The notes: generated from the sequence alone by a model not told the origin. 64,000 nt of DNA from Amycolatopsis sp. MtRt-6 (GCF_017308975.1 NZ_JADWPD010000019.1:124001-188000), one strand, 5' to 3'. Counted from the first letter of the stretch, positions 1 to 10,070 are shown. Numbers and translations are program-made.

Positions 1-1243
1 CCCGCAGATCTTCGATGACGTGGTGGAGCAACGCTGTGTCTTCCAGCAGGGAGTGGGTCAGCGCGCGGTCCAGTGGGAGGTGTCCGTCCTCGGCTGCTTC
101 CAGCCGGCCGCGGACGGCGTTGAGCGGATTGCGCAGTTCGTGGGCGATGTCGCTGATCATCGTGCGCCGTTGCTGCTCGATCTCTTCGCGGCGCTTCACC
201 AGCGTGTTGAACGCCTCGGCCAGGTAGCCGATTTCGTCCCGGGAGGTCACGGGGGCGCGCTGCTCCCGGCGCACGGCTTCGGTGAGCGCGCGCAGCGGCC
301 GGGCCAGCCGGGAGGTGACGGCCACCATGACGAGCACGGCCAGGCCGACCACCCCCAGCGTCAGCAGGGTGATGCGCGCGGAATTCGTGGCCGACAACGG
401 GAACCCGGACTGGGGCTCTCCGCCGGGACCGAGCACGAACAGCAGTGCGGGCGGGGCGACGTACCCGGCCAGCTGTGCCCGGCGTGAGGAGTCCACACAG
501 GACTTCGCCGTCAGGGTTTGGTTGCCTGTCATGGCGAAGCCGAGCGTGACCACGGCGGGCTCGGTGGCGCCTTGACGGTTCAGGCAGGTGGCGACCAGCG
601 TGTTCAACTCGGCGAGCGCCCTGGATTCGGTCGGGGTGGGCTGATCCAGTGCGTCCGTGTCGCACTGGGTGCGGACGAAGCCGCCACTGGGCGGGCTGAC
701 GACCGGCCGTCCCGACGGCAGTTCCCGGACCTGTGCGGGAACTCCCGTGTCCTGCAGGCAGAACTGCGCCAGGGCGGCCGCGGTCTGCAGGCTGACGCGT
801 TCGTCTGCGGTCAGGGCGTACGGTCCGACCACGCGGGAATCGATTCCGCCGGGTGAGGTACCGGGCAGCAACGCCGGGTCCACGTGGAGCGGGTCGACCA
901 CCGCGCGGGGTTGCTCGGGCAGCGCCACCGCGCCGCCGGCGGAGTCGGCGATCGCTGCCCGCGCGGGCGTCGTCAGCACGATCCGGCGGCCGGTTTTCGC
1001 CGCCAGCAGGCGGACGGTGTCGCCGGCGCCGCTCCAGGCCGGGTTACGCGACGCGTAGCCGATCAGCTCGTTGTAGATGGACGCGTCGGCGGACAACGCT
1101 CGCCCTTGTTCCCGGCGGATCGCCTCGGTCGTGCTTTCGGCCGCCAGCCATGCCGTCGCGGCGATGGAGCTGACGGCGATCAGTGCGGAGACCCCCGTCA
1201 GCCGGACGACCAGGCTGCGGTGGCGGGCGAACCTAGCCCGCAT
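1..1243 (-). CDS. Sensor histidine kinase (C-terminus outside window)
   Basis: Reading on the minus strand from an ATG at 1243 gives about 414 residues with no stop before the window edge, so the catalytic domain is missing only because the window ends. Residues 13-33 form a first membrane helix, followed by a roughly 250-residue extracytoplasmic sensor region with several cysteines and a second helix near 288-306. A HAMP-like linker and a dimerisation box with the motif SDIAHELRNPLNAV follow; its histidine near residue 367 is the expected phosphoacceptor. The ATG overlaps the end of the upstream response regulator gene by 11 bp, as usual for a translationally coupled pair. The signal it senses cannot be deduced; the divergent efflux genes suggest an envelope or antibiotic stress. 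Confidence 0.9.
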   Translation of the reverse strand, partial: MRARFARHRSLVVRLTGVSALIAVSSIAATAWLAAESTTEAIRREQGRALSADASIYNELIGYASRNPAWSGAGDTVRLLAAKTGRRIVLTTPARAAIADSAGGAVALPEQPRAVVDPLHVDPALLPGTSPGGIDSRVVGPYALTADERVSLQTAAALAQFCLQDTGVPAQVRELPSGRPVVSPPSGGFVRTQCDTDALDQPTPTESRALAELNTLVATCLNRQGATEPAVVTLGFAMTGNQTLTAKSCVDSSRRAQLAGYVAPPALLFVLGPGGEPQSGFPLSATNSARITLLTLGVVGLAVLVMVAVTSRLARPLRALTEAVRREQRAPVTSRDEIGYLAEAFNTLVKRREEIEQQRRTMISDIAHELRNPLNAVRGRLEAAEDGHLPLDRALTHSLLEDTALLHHVIEDLR

Positions 1244-1919
1244 CGGTGAGCTTGTACCCGACGCCGTACACCGTCACCAAGCGGGCCGGGCGGGCCGGGT
1301 CACGCTCGATCTTGCGGCGCAGGTTGAGTATGTGCACATCGATGGTCCGCGTCGTGACGTAGGCGTCGGTGCCCCGGGTCAGCTCCAGCAGCTGCTCCCG
1401 GGTGAACGCGCGGTCCGGCTGGCCGGAAAGCACCTCGAGCAGCGCGAACTCCGCGTGGGTGCACTCCACCGGCCGGCCCGCGAGATGGACGGTGTGCCGC
1501 TGCCGGTCGACCACCAGATCCCCGACCCGCGACAGAAAGCCGGTCTGTGAACCGAATCGCGTCCGGCGCAGCAGTGTCCGCGCGCGTGCCACCAGTTCGC
1601 GGGGGCTGTAGGGCTTGGTCATGTGGTCGTCGGCCCCGAGGTCGAGACTGCGCAGCAGGTCGTACTCGGAGTCGCGCGCGGTCAGCACGAGCACGGGGAC
1701 GTCGGACTCGGTGCGCAGGGTGCGGCAGACGTCGAGCCCGTCCATCCCCGGCAGCATCACATCGAGTACCAGCAGGTCGGGCCGGCGCGCGCGAGCGCAC
1801 GCCAGCGCCTCCTGACCGTCGTGCACGACTTCGACGGTGTGCCCTTCACCTTCCAGGTAGAGGCGGATCACCTGGGCCTGGTGCGGGTCATCCTCGGCGA
1901 CCAGTACACGGGAGGACAT
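1233..1919 (-). CDS. OmpR/PhoB-family response regulator
   Basis: This 228-aa protein has a receiver domain (residues 4-115) and a winged-helix DNA-binding domain (about 130-225). The acidic pocket D10/D11, phosphoacceptor D53 in LLVLDVMLPG and K102 in MTKPYS are all present, so it should be phosphorylated by the kinase encoded immediately downstream. The C-terminal half carries the TRTIDVHILNLRRKIE recognition-helix region typical of the OmpR class. It is divergent from the lipoprotein/efflux genes that start at 1998, with 78 bp between them. That layout suggests the regulator acts on the efflux operon, but no binding-site repeat is evident. Length and motifs are normal for the family. Confidence 0.95.
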   Translation of the reverse strand: MSSRVLVAEDDPHQAQVIRLYLEGEGHTVEVVHDGQEALACARARRPDLLVLDVMLPGMDGLDVCRTLRTESDVPVLVLTARDSEYDLLRSLDLGADDHMTKPYSPRELVARARTLLRRTRFGSQTGFLSRVGDLVVDRQRHTVHLAGRPVECTHAEFALLEVLSGQPDRAFTREQLLELTRGTDAYVTTRTIDVHILNLRRKIERDPARPARLVTVYGVGYKLTDAG

Positions 1920-1997
1920 CGCCCCAACCTAATCGGAGAGACATCATTCGAACAGCGCCTTAACCGGATGCTGACGAGATCCGCCAAAGCTGTTCCC

Positions 1998-2579
1998 ATG
2001 ACGATGATTTCCCGACGGCTGAAGCTGGGCCTGTGCGTGGCGGCGGCGCTGTGCGCGACCGTGGCCTGCGGAGGCCCGCCTGACCCAGCGCCGAGTGTGG
2101 CCTCCTTGCCCACCGGCAAGACTTCGGCGAGCACCGGGGCGACCGCCACGGGTTCCACAGTGGACCGCCACCCGCGCCAGACGCTCAACACCACCGACGC
2201 CGAATGGTGGGGCTGGACCCAGGTGTACTGGAAGTGCCTCAAGGACCACGGTGTCCCCTACGTCGAGAAGGAACCGGGAACACTCGCGCCGAAAGACAAC
2301 GACGCCACGATCCGGGGCCGGAACCCGGCCTACAACGGCGCCTTCGACCAGTGCGAACCCATCAAGCCGCTGCCCGCGCCGGAACTCTCACCCGACACCA
2401 ACCCGCACTACATGGACGGCTACCGCAAGGAGATCGCCTGCCTCAACAACCGCGGCCTGAAGGTCACCCCGCTGCCCAACGGTGGTGGCTGGAACTACGA
2501 CGGCCGGCCGACGATGTCCCAGGACGAGCAGGCCAAAGTGCAGTTCGACTGCCGCAAGGAAGCCTACCGTGCCGGGTAA
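1998..2579 (+). CDS. Secreted lipoprotein of unknown function, first gene of efflux operon
   Basis: This 193-aa protein begins with a basic n-region, a hydrophobic stretch and a lipobox-like end ATVAC-GG, so it is probably lipid-anchored outside the membrane with the cysteine near residue 24. The mature part contains WGWTQVYWKCLKDHGVPY and further Cys and aromatic residues, with no enzyme motif I recognise. Actinobacterial efflux operons often carry such a lipoprotein ahead of the adaptor gene. An ATG at 1968 is an alternative start, but 1998 (or 2004) places the signal peptide correctly. Its stop overlaps the next gene's GTG by 11 bp, so it is translationally coupled to the adaptor protein. 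Confidence 0.75.
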   Translation: MTMISRRLKLGLCVAAALCATVACGGPPDPAPSVASLPTGKTSASTGATATGSTVDRHPRQTLNTTDAEWWGWTQVYWKCLKDHGVPYVEKEPGTLAPKDNDATIRGRNPAYNGAFDQCEPIKPLPAPELSPDTNPHYMDGYRKEIACLNNRGLKVTPLPNGGGWNYDGRPTMSQDEQAKVQFDCRKEAYRAG

Positions 2580-3638
2580 AGCAGTGACGATCACGCTCGT
2601 GGCCGTGGTCGCGGCGGTCACCGGGGCCGGAGTCTGGTGGTTCGCCGAGCCGCCTGCCCAGCCGATGGCGGCGGCGCCGGCCACCCCCGGCACCACGCAG
2701 GTGCGCCGGACGGACCTTTCCACCAGTACTTCCGTGGCCGGTACCCTGGGCTACGGCCACACCCGGATGATCCGGGGAACCGGCTCGGGCATCGTGACCT
2801 GGCTGCCCGCCACCGGCGCGACGGTGGACCGGGCCGGTCAGCTCTACCGCGTCAACGACAAGCCGGTCACGCTGTTCTTCGGTGACACCCCGCTGTACCG
2901 CAAGCTCGACCGCCCCGACCTGGTCGGCAAGGACGTCAAACTGGTGGCGGACAACCTCAATGCGCTCGGGTACCGCATCGGCACGCAGCCGCGGGCCGGC
3001 AAGGGCGAAGCGGTCCTCACGCAATCCCTGATCGACGCGATCAAACGGTGGCAGACCGCCCAAGGCGTGGAGCCCACCGGTGTGGTGGACGTGGGAGACG
3101 TCGTCGTTTTCGGCGGCCCGGTGCGTGTGGGCGCGATCCAGGCGCAGCTCGGCGATCCGGCGACGAACTCGCTGTTCGAGGTGAGCGCCACGACCAAGTC
3201 CGTCACCGTCGAGATCGACGCGACCGATGTCGGCTCGCACAAGGCCGGGGACAAGGTGACCGTCAAGCTGCCCGACGGGAGCACCGCCGGCGGTTCGGTC
3301 AGCTCGGTGGGGACCGTGGCCAAGGGCGGTAACTCCGCCGACGGCAGCGGTGACGGCTCACCGGCCTCGCAGCGGGTGGATCTCGTCGTCGCCCTGGACG
3401 ATCCGGCCAAGGCCGGTTCCCTGGACTCGGCGTCCGTGCAGGTCGCGTTCCCGGCCACGAGCAGACACGGCGTGCTCGCGGTGGCCGTCGGCGCGCTGCT
3501 GGCGCTGAAGGAGGGCGGGTATGCGCTGCAACCCCCCGGCGGCGCTCTGGTACCGGTCACGACCGGGCTGTTCGCCCAGGGCATGGTGGAGGTCAGCGGC
3601 GCCGGCGTGGCCGAGGGCATGATCGTGGTGACCGCGTC

Positions 3639-3642
<4 letters not shown>
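2569..3642 (+). CDS. HlyD/MacA-type periplasmic adaptor with peptidoglycan-binding-like domain
   Basis: The 357-aa product (GTG start inside the end of the lipoprotein gene) has one N-terminal membrane helix. Then comes a lipoyl/barrel region (GSGIVTWLPATGATVDRAGQ), an inserted PG-binding-1-like segment (LVADNLNALGY ... IDAIKRWQTAQGVEPTGVVD) and beta-barrel segments rich in Val and Gly. This is the usual build of actinobacterial adaptors that work with MacB-type transporters. It overlaps the following ATPase gene by GTGA. Function is inferred from family and operon: it links the membrane ABC pair to the cell-wall side for export of an unknown, possibly toxic or lipophilic, substrate. Confidence 0.85.
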
Positions 3643-4318
<676 letters not shown>

Positions 4319-4322
<4 letters not shown>

Positions 4323-5491
4323 ACCTCCGTGATCTGCTCTCGGTCGGCCTGGTCGGCCTGCGCACGCGCAAGGCCCGCGCCGCGCTGTCGGCGGTGGGCA
4401 TCTCCATCGGCATCGCCACGCTGGTCCTGGTGACCACGATCCCGGCGTCGAGCCGGCAGGCGCTGGCCGCCCAGCTTTCCGCGCTGGGCACCAATGTCCT
4501 CGTGGTGTCCTCGCCCGTCCAGCTCCGGCCACCGGTGCCGCTGCCACGGGAATCCACCGCCATGGTGCGCCGGATCGGCCCGGTGACCGAAGTGCAGGCG
4601 GTGGGCAAGACCCCGGCCCGGATCACCCGATCCGACCACTCGGACCCCGCCGAGGTGACCGGAGTAACCGTCCAAGCCAGCGACCTCGGGTTGCTGTCCG
4701 CGGTCCGCGGACACGTCCGATCCGGGCGGTTCCTCGACGCGGCCACCGAGCGCTTTCCCACGGTCGTCCTGGGCGCCGTCGCCGCATCGCGGCTGGGGGT
4801 TCCCGACCTGGCGCGGCAACCGGCCCCGCAGGTCTACATCGGCGGCAGCTGGTTCACGGTGATCGGCGTGCTCGATCCGCTGCCGCTCCACCCGGAGCTG
4901 GATCGGTCGGCGCTGGTGGGGTGGGCCGCGGCGCAAGCCTTTCCGGGGTTCGACGGCCACCCCAGCCTGCTCTACGTCCAGGCCGCCGAGTCCGCCGTCG
5001 AGGACGTGCGCTCGATCCTGCCCCGCACGGCCAACCCGGAGCGGCCCGACGCCGTGCAGGTGACCAAGCCGTCCGAGGTGCTGGCCGCGAAACGGGCCAC
5101 CGACACGGCGTTCTCCGCACTGCTGCTGGGACTGGCCGGAGTCGCGTTGCTCGTCGGCGGCGTCGGGGTGGCCAACACGATGGTGATCTCGGTACTGGAG
5201 CGCCGCAGCGAGATCGGTCTCCGCCGGGCCCTGGGCGCCACCCGTGGCCACATCCGCAGCCAGTTCCTCACCGAGGCAGTGGCTCTGTCCGGTCTGGGCG
5301 GCGGACTCGGCCTGCTCCTGGGCATCGGCGCCAGTGCGGCCTACGTGCTCCGCCAGCAGTGGCCGCTGGTGCTACAACCGGAGACCCTGGCCGGTGGATT
5401 GGCCGGCGCGTTGCTCATCGGCGCGGCCGCAGGGGTCTACCCGTCCGTGCGAGCGTCCCGGCTCACCCCGACGGAGGCGTTGGCCCTGTGA
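4319..5491 (+). CDS. MacB/FtsX-type ABC transporter permease
   Basis: The 390-aa protein has one N-terminal membrane helix (residues 15-37), a large extracytoplasmic domain of about 220 residues and three C-terminal helices (from about residue 263). This is the FtsX/MacB_PCD topology. The conserved GVANTMVISVLERRSEIGLRRALG segment after the second helix is the coupling region of the family. GTG start overlaps the ATPase stop. Together with the adaptor and ATPase it completes a tripartite-like efflux pump adapted to a monoderm envelope; the substrate is unknown. Confidence 0.93.
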
Positions 5492-5750
5492 GAGCCGGGC
5501 ATCGATCACGGCGTAGACCCGGATCGAGCCGCTGCTGCCGTGTACATCCCCGATCGGAGCGCACCCAGCGATCAGCGAGGCGCCGGAACACCTCGTCGGT
5601 TTCTCCATCGGTCGCGGCACTGGCCGGGCGGGAAGGGCGGAACCTGCCATCGTGTGAACCGGTCGGCGCGCTCGACCGCGGCCTGCGCATGGGTGGCGAG
5701 CCGCGACGGCTTTGGGAGGCTGCGAAACAGGAGCGGCAAGACGGCGCTGA

Positions 5751-6143
5751 GGCGGGCCCTACCTGTTCGCCGCGCGCCGCCTCGGGCCGGCCCCGGACCG
5801 CTGTGTGGCGGTCGAGGACTCCGCGTCGGGCATCCGCTCGGCCCACGCCGCCGGGATGACCGTCCTCGCCGTCCCGAACCCCGCTACCGCGCGGGACCAG
5901 GCGGTGCTCGAACTGGCTCACCACCAAGCGTCCGGCGCCCGGATTGCCGCCAAGACGCTCGCCACGTTGCTCGGTTCCGAGCTGAACGACCTTGAGTCTC
6001 AGTCTGGGGCAGGTTCGCGCGGGCCGGTCGCCACCACCAGGCACTCGTGTCCGTGCCACAACCGTGAGCACACGCCGGTGAGGCCGTGGTGGGTAACGGC
6101 CGGATTGCCCGGGCGGGCCGGTCGGCCGCGGCCGGTTAACTGA
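5751..6143 (+). pseudogene. Remnant of a HAD-family phosphatase (3' part)
   Basis: From 5757 the frame reads PYLFAARRLGPAPDRCVAVE, followed by DSASGIRSAHAAGMTVLAVP. This is the classic third-motif region of beta-phosphoglucomutase-like HAD hydrolases. A TGA at 5748-5750 sits in frame directly upstream, and the first two catalytic motifs (DxD and S/T) are absent from the preceding 250 bp. Only the C-terminal third survives, followed by an unrelated tail to the stop at 6141. No start codon with a ribosome binding site fits. The stretch 5492-5750 before it contains nothing I can assign. Confidence 0.6.
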
Positions 6144-6195
6144 ATCGTGACAGACCGACGCGGGCGGGGTAAGAGAGGCCGCGGATGCTGGCCGC

Positions 6196-7158
6196 ATGAC
6201 CGAAGCCGGGGTACGGCCGAAGACCGCCGATCGATCGAGGACCTCGATGAGCCGTGAGCTGATCGAGCTCGCCGCGCTGTTCATCGCCACCGGGCTTGCC
6301 GATCTGTTCGTCAGCACGTTGGAACACAACCGCGTCGGGCCGGTCATGCTGTTCGCGCTGGGCGGGCTCATGATCGTCACCGCCGCGTGGCGCCGGTGGT
6401 GGGCCCACCGTCCGCGACCGAAGCCGGCGGGCGGCGGCGCGGACGGAGGTCCGCCGCGGAGCGGGGTGGCGTGGCGGGTGCGCGCCACGGTGCGTGACGT
6501 GCCGGGGAGCTTGGCGGGGGTGACGGCCGCGTTGGCGGCGCACCGCTACGACATCGTCTCGTTGCAGGTGCTCGCGGTACCGGACGGTGTGGTGGACGAG
6601 TTTCTCGTCCGCGCGCCGGCCGGCGCGACAGCGGCGGACATCGCCACGGTCGCCGAACTGGGCGGTGGCCGGGACGTACGGGTCGTCCCGGCGGACGTGT
6701 ACGAGTTCGTCGACCTGCCGACCCGCGTGCTGACGATGGCGGCCGCGGAAGAACCGGACCTGATCCGGTTGCTGCTGGCGGTACTGGGCGATTGCGGCAT
6801 CGAACGGAAACCCGCCGGCCGTCGCCGGAAAGGGGCCGGTGAAGGCATGAACGGAACGGTGATGTGGCTGCCGGACATCGAGGGCGGCGTGGTGGTCGTT
6901 ACCCGGTCGCTGCTGCCGTTCACCCCGGCGGAGTTCGCCAGGGCCAAGGCAGTCCTCGGTCTCCAACGCCGTCTCGCCGCGCAGCCGGCCACCGGGACGG
7001 GCAGCCAGCCGGGCACCGCCAGTCCGGCCACCTCGAGCGTCGCCCGCGCCGGCCGTGCGGTGTTGGCGATCCTGGGCGGCATGGGCGTGCCGGTTCCCGT
7101 CGGCACGGGGACCGTGTCACCCGTGGCAAGATCCACGTTCGCGAAGAACTGGCGGTAG
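6196..7158 (+). CDS. Membrane protein with ACT domain; 3' end probably not original
   Basis: The 320-aa frame begins with two membrane helices (about residues 20-65). A basic linker and an ACT-type ligand-binding fold starting at RVRATVRDVPGSLAGVTAAL (residues 94-170) follow. ACT domains usually bind amino acids and regulate enzymes or transport. An ATG at 6247 is an alternative start. After PFTPAEFARAKAVLG (about residue 253) the sequence turns low-complexity and runs into the 3' part of the convergent RidA-like gene. Relatives I recall carry a different continuation there (often an acetyltransferase), so the last 60-70 residues look like read-through after a deletion near position 7000. The N-terminal two thirds look intact. 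Confidence 0.65.
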   Translation: MTEAGVRPKTADRSRTSMSRELIELAALFIATGLADLFVSTLEHNRVGPVMLFALGGLMIVTAAWRRWWAHRPRPKPAGGGADGGPPRSGVAWRVRATVRDVPGSLAGVTAALAAHRYDIVSLQVLAVPDGVVDEFLVRAPAGATAADIATVAELGGGRDVRVVPADVYEFVDLPTRVLTMAAAEEPDLIRLLLAVLGDCGIERKPAGRRRKGAGEGMNGTVMWLPDIEGGVVVVTRSLLPFTPAEFARAKAVLGLQRRLAAQPATGTGSQPGTASPATSSVARAGRAVLAILGGMGVPVPVGTGTVSPVARSTFAKNWR

Positions 7159-7628
7159 GCCCGGTTCCACCCCGCGTAGTCCGCGTCCGCCGCGCCGGCC
7201 GGGCGTTTGAGGTAGGCCTTCATGGTGATCACGTCGCGTGGCGTCAACCCGACCGTGGCGAGGTTGGCGACGATCCGGGCCAGCGTGTTCCACGCCTGGC
7301 CCTCGGTGATCGTGACCCCGGCCGGCAGTGTGCCGCCGGGGAACAGGGAGAGGTCCAGGTACCGCTCCGGCGTGCCCGCGGGCGCGGCCGGGTTGGCCGC
7401 GGCCGGGCCGAGGCCGCTGCTCGTGTAGACCGCCACCGCGCCGCCGACCACGACCCCGTCCGCGATGGCCGGGTTGCTGTTGCCGGCCGGCAGGTTCACC
7501 CGGGTTTCGGTCGGGCGCGGCACCTTCGGGTGGCCGGTGGCCGCGGTCGCGGGTGTCGCGCCGGCGCCCAGTGCGGCCGCCGCGCCACCCGCGACGAGAC
7601 CGAGCCTGCGGCGGGAAATGCCCTTCAT
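6546..7628 (-). CDS. Tat-exported RidA/YjgF-like protein; C-terminus replaced by antisense read-through
   Basis: The ATG at 7628 is preceded by AAAGG and opens a twin-arginine signal (SRRRLGLVAGGAAAALGAG). A RidA-type domain follows, with EGQAWNTLARIVANLATVGL, DVITMKAYL and RATLEVAGLAVPGW. RidA proteins hydrolyse reactive imine/enamine intermediates. Genuine family members end with a short strand right after VPG. Here the frame leaves the family at about 7005 and stays open for another 150 codons antisense to the ACT-domain gene, stopping only at 6546. The true domain is therefore about 205 residues. It lies 4 bp downstream of the FAD amine oxidase, which would generate exactly the imines RidA removes. 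Confidence 0.75.
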   Translation of the reverse strand: MKGISRRRLGLVAGGAAAALGAGATPATAATGHPKVPRPTETRVNLPAGNSNPAIADGVVVGGAVAVYTSSGLGPAAANPAAPAGTPERYLDLSLFPGGTLPAGVTITEGQAWNTLARIVANLATVGLTPRDVITMKAYLKRPAGAADADYAGWNRAYRQFFANVDLATGDTVPVPTGTGTPMPPRIANTARPARATLEVAGLAVPGWLPVPVAGCAARRRWRPRTALALANSAGVNGSSDRVTTTTPPSMSGSHITVPFMPSPAPFRRRPAGFRSMPQSPSTASSNRIRSGSSAAAIVSTRVGRSTNSYTSAGTTRTSRPPPSSATVAMSAAVAPAGARTRNSSTTPSGTASTCNETMS

Positions 7629-7632
7629 GTGC

Positions 7633-9225
7633 CTACCTTTCCGCGATGACGCGCCGGTGGATGTTGGTGACCGCGTAGCGGGCCGAGTCGATGGCACCCG
7701 CCTGCCACGCGATGAAGTAGGAAAGCCAGTCGCCGGCGAAGTAGACCCGGCCGGCGGGTTGGTTGAGCAGCGCGTACTCACCGGTCGTGCGGGACGGCCA
7801 GCCGACCCAGCCGCCCTCGATGTCCGGGATCTTCTGCCAGGCCACGGAGAACGCGCTCGCCAGCTCGGTGCGGTACTTCTCGCCGTGGATCTTCACGCCC
7901 TGCGCGACGGCCCGCGTCGTGCGGTCGAGGGGGGAGAGGGAGCCGTAGGCGGTCGCGTTGGCGCCGGTGTTGTAGTAGCCGACGACCACGCCGCGATCAC
8001 CGTGGTAGCCGTAGGACGGGTACCAGACGTGGGCGAGGTCCAGGTCGGTTTCGGTGATGCCGCCGTAGATCCGGTCGTCCTGCTCCCACCAGCGGCGGCG
8101 GTACTCGAGGCCGATCTTGCCGACCGGTGTGGCGACCGGGTACCGCAGTGCGGCCGTGACCTTCGGGTCGAGGTTGGCGGGCACCCGAGCCATGACGTGC
8201 GGCGGGAGCGCGGCGACACAGTAGTCGGCGCGCACGACGTTTTCCTTGCCCCGCTTGTCCTGGTAGACCACTTCGACGCCGCGCGGTCCGTCGGTCAGCT
8301 TCGTCACCGCGGCGCCGAGCCGCACCTTGTTGCCCAGCAGGCGGTACAGGGCCATCGGGATCGCGTCCATGCCGCCGACCGGCTGCAGCATGGTCATGGC
8401 CTGGTCGTAGCCGAACTCGAAGGAGAAGTACCGGCCGACCTGGCTCGCGAGCACGGCGGACAGCGACGGCGGCGGCCCGAGCACCGTGCCGGCCTGCTCC
8501 GCCGCGCCCGGTTCCACCGAGTAGCCGCGGCGGCTGGTGCCGGTGTAGGCGTAGCCCGCTGCCTTGTCGCCGATCGAGCCGAAGCCGGACAGGAACGTGA
8601 GCAACCGGTCTTTGTCGTCGGAAGACAGCCGCTGGTCGAGCGTGCCCTGGTCGAGTGCCTTCGCCAGCAGCTCCGAGACGTATCCGTACACGTCGGCCTT
8701 GGCCGTCCGGTACTGCTGGGGCGCGACCCCCGACTGTTCGTTGTAGATGAGCGCGTTGGCGTTCTGGTTGACGAAGATCTCGAGTGGCACGCCGAGTTCG
8801 CGGCAGTAGTCGAGCGTGATGTGGGACTGTGGCAGACGTGCCGGTCCGGCGTTGAGGTACTGGCCCTTGGCGAAGCGGGCGGTCTGGGTGTTGCCGTCGA
8901 GGTCGGTCACGCTGGTGCCGCCACGGACTGTCCAATTGCGGCCGCCGACGCGGTCCTTGGCTTCGAGGACGGTGCAGTCGTAGCCGGCCTTGCCCAGCTC
9001 GTAGGCGGTGACGAGCCCGGCGACGCCCGCCCCGAGGATCACGACCTTCTTGCCCCGCTTGCCGTCCGGGAGGTCGCCCGGGGTGGGTGGCCGGTAGTCG
9101 GGAGCCGCGAGCGCCTCCGGTGCGGCGACGAGCCCGAGTGCCCGCATCGACTCGAACATCACGCCCGCGCCCCCGGCCATGCCGATGGAGCGCAACAGCG
9201 TGCGGCGCGTCACGTTTGCTGTCAT
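7633..9225 (-). CDS. Tat-exported FAD-dependent L-amino-acid/amine oxidase
   Basis: The 530-aa protein starts at ATG 9225 behind a strong GAAGGAG site. A twin-arginine signal (VTRRTLLRSIGMAGGAG) is followed by the dinucleotide-binding motif VVILGAGVAGLVTAYELGKAG and the GG motif VGGRNWTVRGGTS. The C-terminal FAD motif GRVYFAGDWLSYFIAWQAGA closes the domain. These are hallmarks of the flavin monoamine/L-amino-acid oxidase family, which converts an amino acid to its imino acid with release of H2O2. The downstream RidA-like gene starts 4 bp after the stop, so the pair probably forms a secreted oxidase plus imine-hydrolase unit. Substrate specificity cannot be read from sequence. Confidence 0.92.
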   Translation of the reverse strand: MTANVTRRTLLRSIGMAGGAGVMFESMRALGLVAAPEALAAPDYRPPTPGDLPDGKRGKKVVILGAGVAGLVTAYELGKAGYDCTVLEAKDRVGGRNWTVRGGTSVTDLDGNTQTARFAKGQYLNAGPARLPQSHITLDYCRELGVPLEIFVNQNANALIYNEQSGVAPQQYRTAKADVYGYVSELLAKALDQGTLDQRLSSDDKDRLLTFLSGFGSIGDKAAGYAYTGTSRRGYSVEPGAAEQAGTVLGPPPSLSAVLASQVGRYFSFEFGYDQAMTMLQPVGGMDAIPMALYRLLGNKVRLGAAVTKLTDGPRGVEVVYQDKRGKENVVRADYCVAALPPHVMARVPANLDPKVTAALRYPVATPVGKIGLEYRRRWWEQDDRIYGGITETDLDLAHVWYPSYGYHGDRGVVVGYYNTGANATAYGSLSPLDRTTRAVAQGVKIHGEKYRTELASAFSVAWQKIPDIEGGWVGWPSRTTGEYALLNQPAGRVYFAGDWLSYFIAWQAGAIDSARYAVTNIHRRVIAER

Positions 9226-9428
9226 GGAACTCCTTCTCGATGGTCCGAAAAGGAGCCTTGTTGACGTTTGAACCATTTCCGGTGACGGTCTCATGTCGTA
9301 CTCGTTGGTAAGTACCCGGCCGAGGGGTGGATCAGGTGATCTCCGCGACACGGAGGTGCCACTGTGGAACCGGTTCTGGAAACCGATGTCGGCGAACGCC
9401 TGTCGTCGCGGCTGCCGGCGTACGGGCC

Positions 9429-9797
9429 TCAGCCGGAGCGTCGCTGGGTCGTGATGTCGCGGGGGCTGCCGCGCCGGATGTTCTTGACGTACTGCACGAC
9501 CGGCCGGGTGATCTCGCGGTACGGGGATTCGATCACCTTGAGCGGGAGCTTCATCCCGCGTTGTTCCCATTGGTTCTGGAGTTCGCGGGTGTCGGCGTCG
9601 TCGACGTTGACGGTGATGGCGCTCAGCGTGTCCGGCCGGGTGGCCCTGGCGAAGGCGATCGCGCGCTGGCTGGGTTTGTGCAAAGTGGACACCAGGACGA
9701 TCGCGTGGACGCGGCTGGGCAGCAGCTCGCTTTCCTCGTCGGGCTGGAGTTCTTCGCGGACGTGGGTGTAGTGGCGGTGGATGGCGCGCATCACCAC
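9429..9797 (-). pseudogene. C-terminal cytoplasmic fragment of an APC-type amino-acid permease
   Basis: The frame reads IHRHYTHVREEL, LLPSRVHAIVLVSTLHKPSQ, RAIAFARATRPDTLSAITVN, then VDDADTR and SPYREITRPVVQYVK. This is the conserved soluble tail of actinobacterial APC permeases. All membrane helices that should precede it are missing. At the other side the frame ends shortly after RRGSPRDIT, before the usual continuation. It is a gene scrap of about 120 codons without its own start signals. Confidence 0.7.
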
Positions 9798-9814
9798 GTA
9801 CAGCGGACCGCTGG

Positions 9815-9967
9815 ATGCCGGCGACCAGGCAGCCCCTGCCGCGTGAGCTCGGCTTCGGCCGCCGCCTGCGCGTCGGCGCCGGAGGTCGAGACGACGATGA
9901 CCGACAACAGGAACGGCAGCACGGTCAGCAGGTGCGTCACGACGACGAGGGCGACGGCGCGTGGTCT
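9815..9967 (-). pseudogene. N-terminal fragment of a sensor kinase (membrane helix and start of sensor loop)
   Basis: The minus strand encodes ALVVVTHLLTVLPFLLSVIV, then VSTSGADAQAAAEAELTRQG. This is a membrane helix followed by the beginning of an extracytoplasmic loop, as in histidine kinases or chemoreceptor-like proteins. It breaks off after about 45 codons and is followed directly by the permease fragment. No kinase domain is nearby. The kinase assignment is tentative; the fragment status is clear. Confidence 0.45.
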
Positions 9968-10033
9968 TGAAAGCGGAAGCTTGGCACCTCCCTTGCCGGA
10001 TTCGCCGATTCTGCCGGGACGAGGTGACGCCTG

Positions 10034-10062
10034 CCCACCACGGCGCCGAGCGCCGTGGTGGG
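10034..10062 (-). terminator. Hairpin terminator after the beta-lactamase-fold hydrolase gene
   Basis: CCCACCACGGCG (10034-10045) pairs perfectly with CGCCGTGGTGGG (10051-10062) across a 5-nt loop. It lies 9 bp past the stop of the gene ending at 10071. There is no strong T-run, as is common in high-GC actinomycetes. Confidence 0.75.
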
Positions 10063-10070
10063 CGGTGCGG

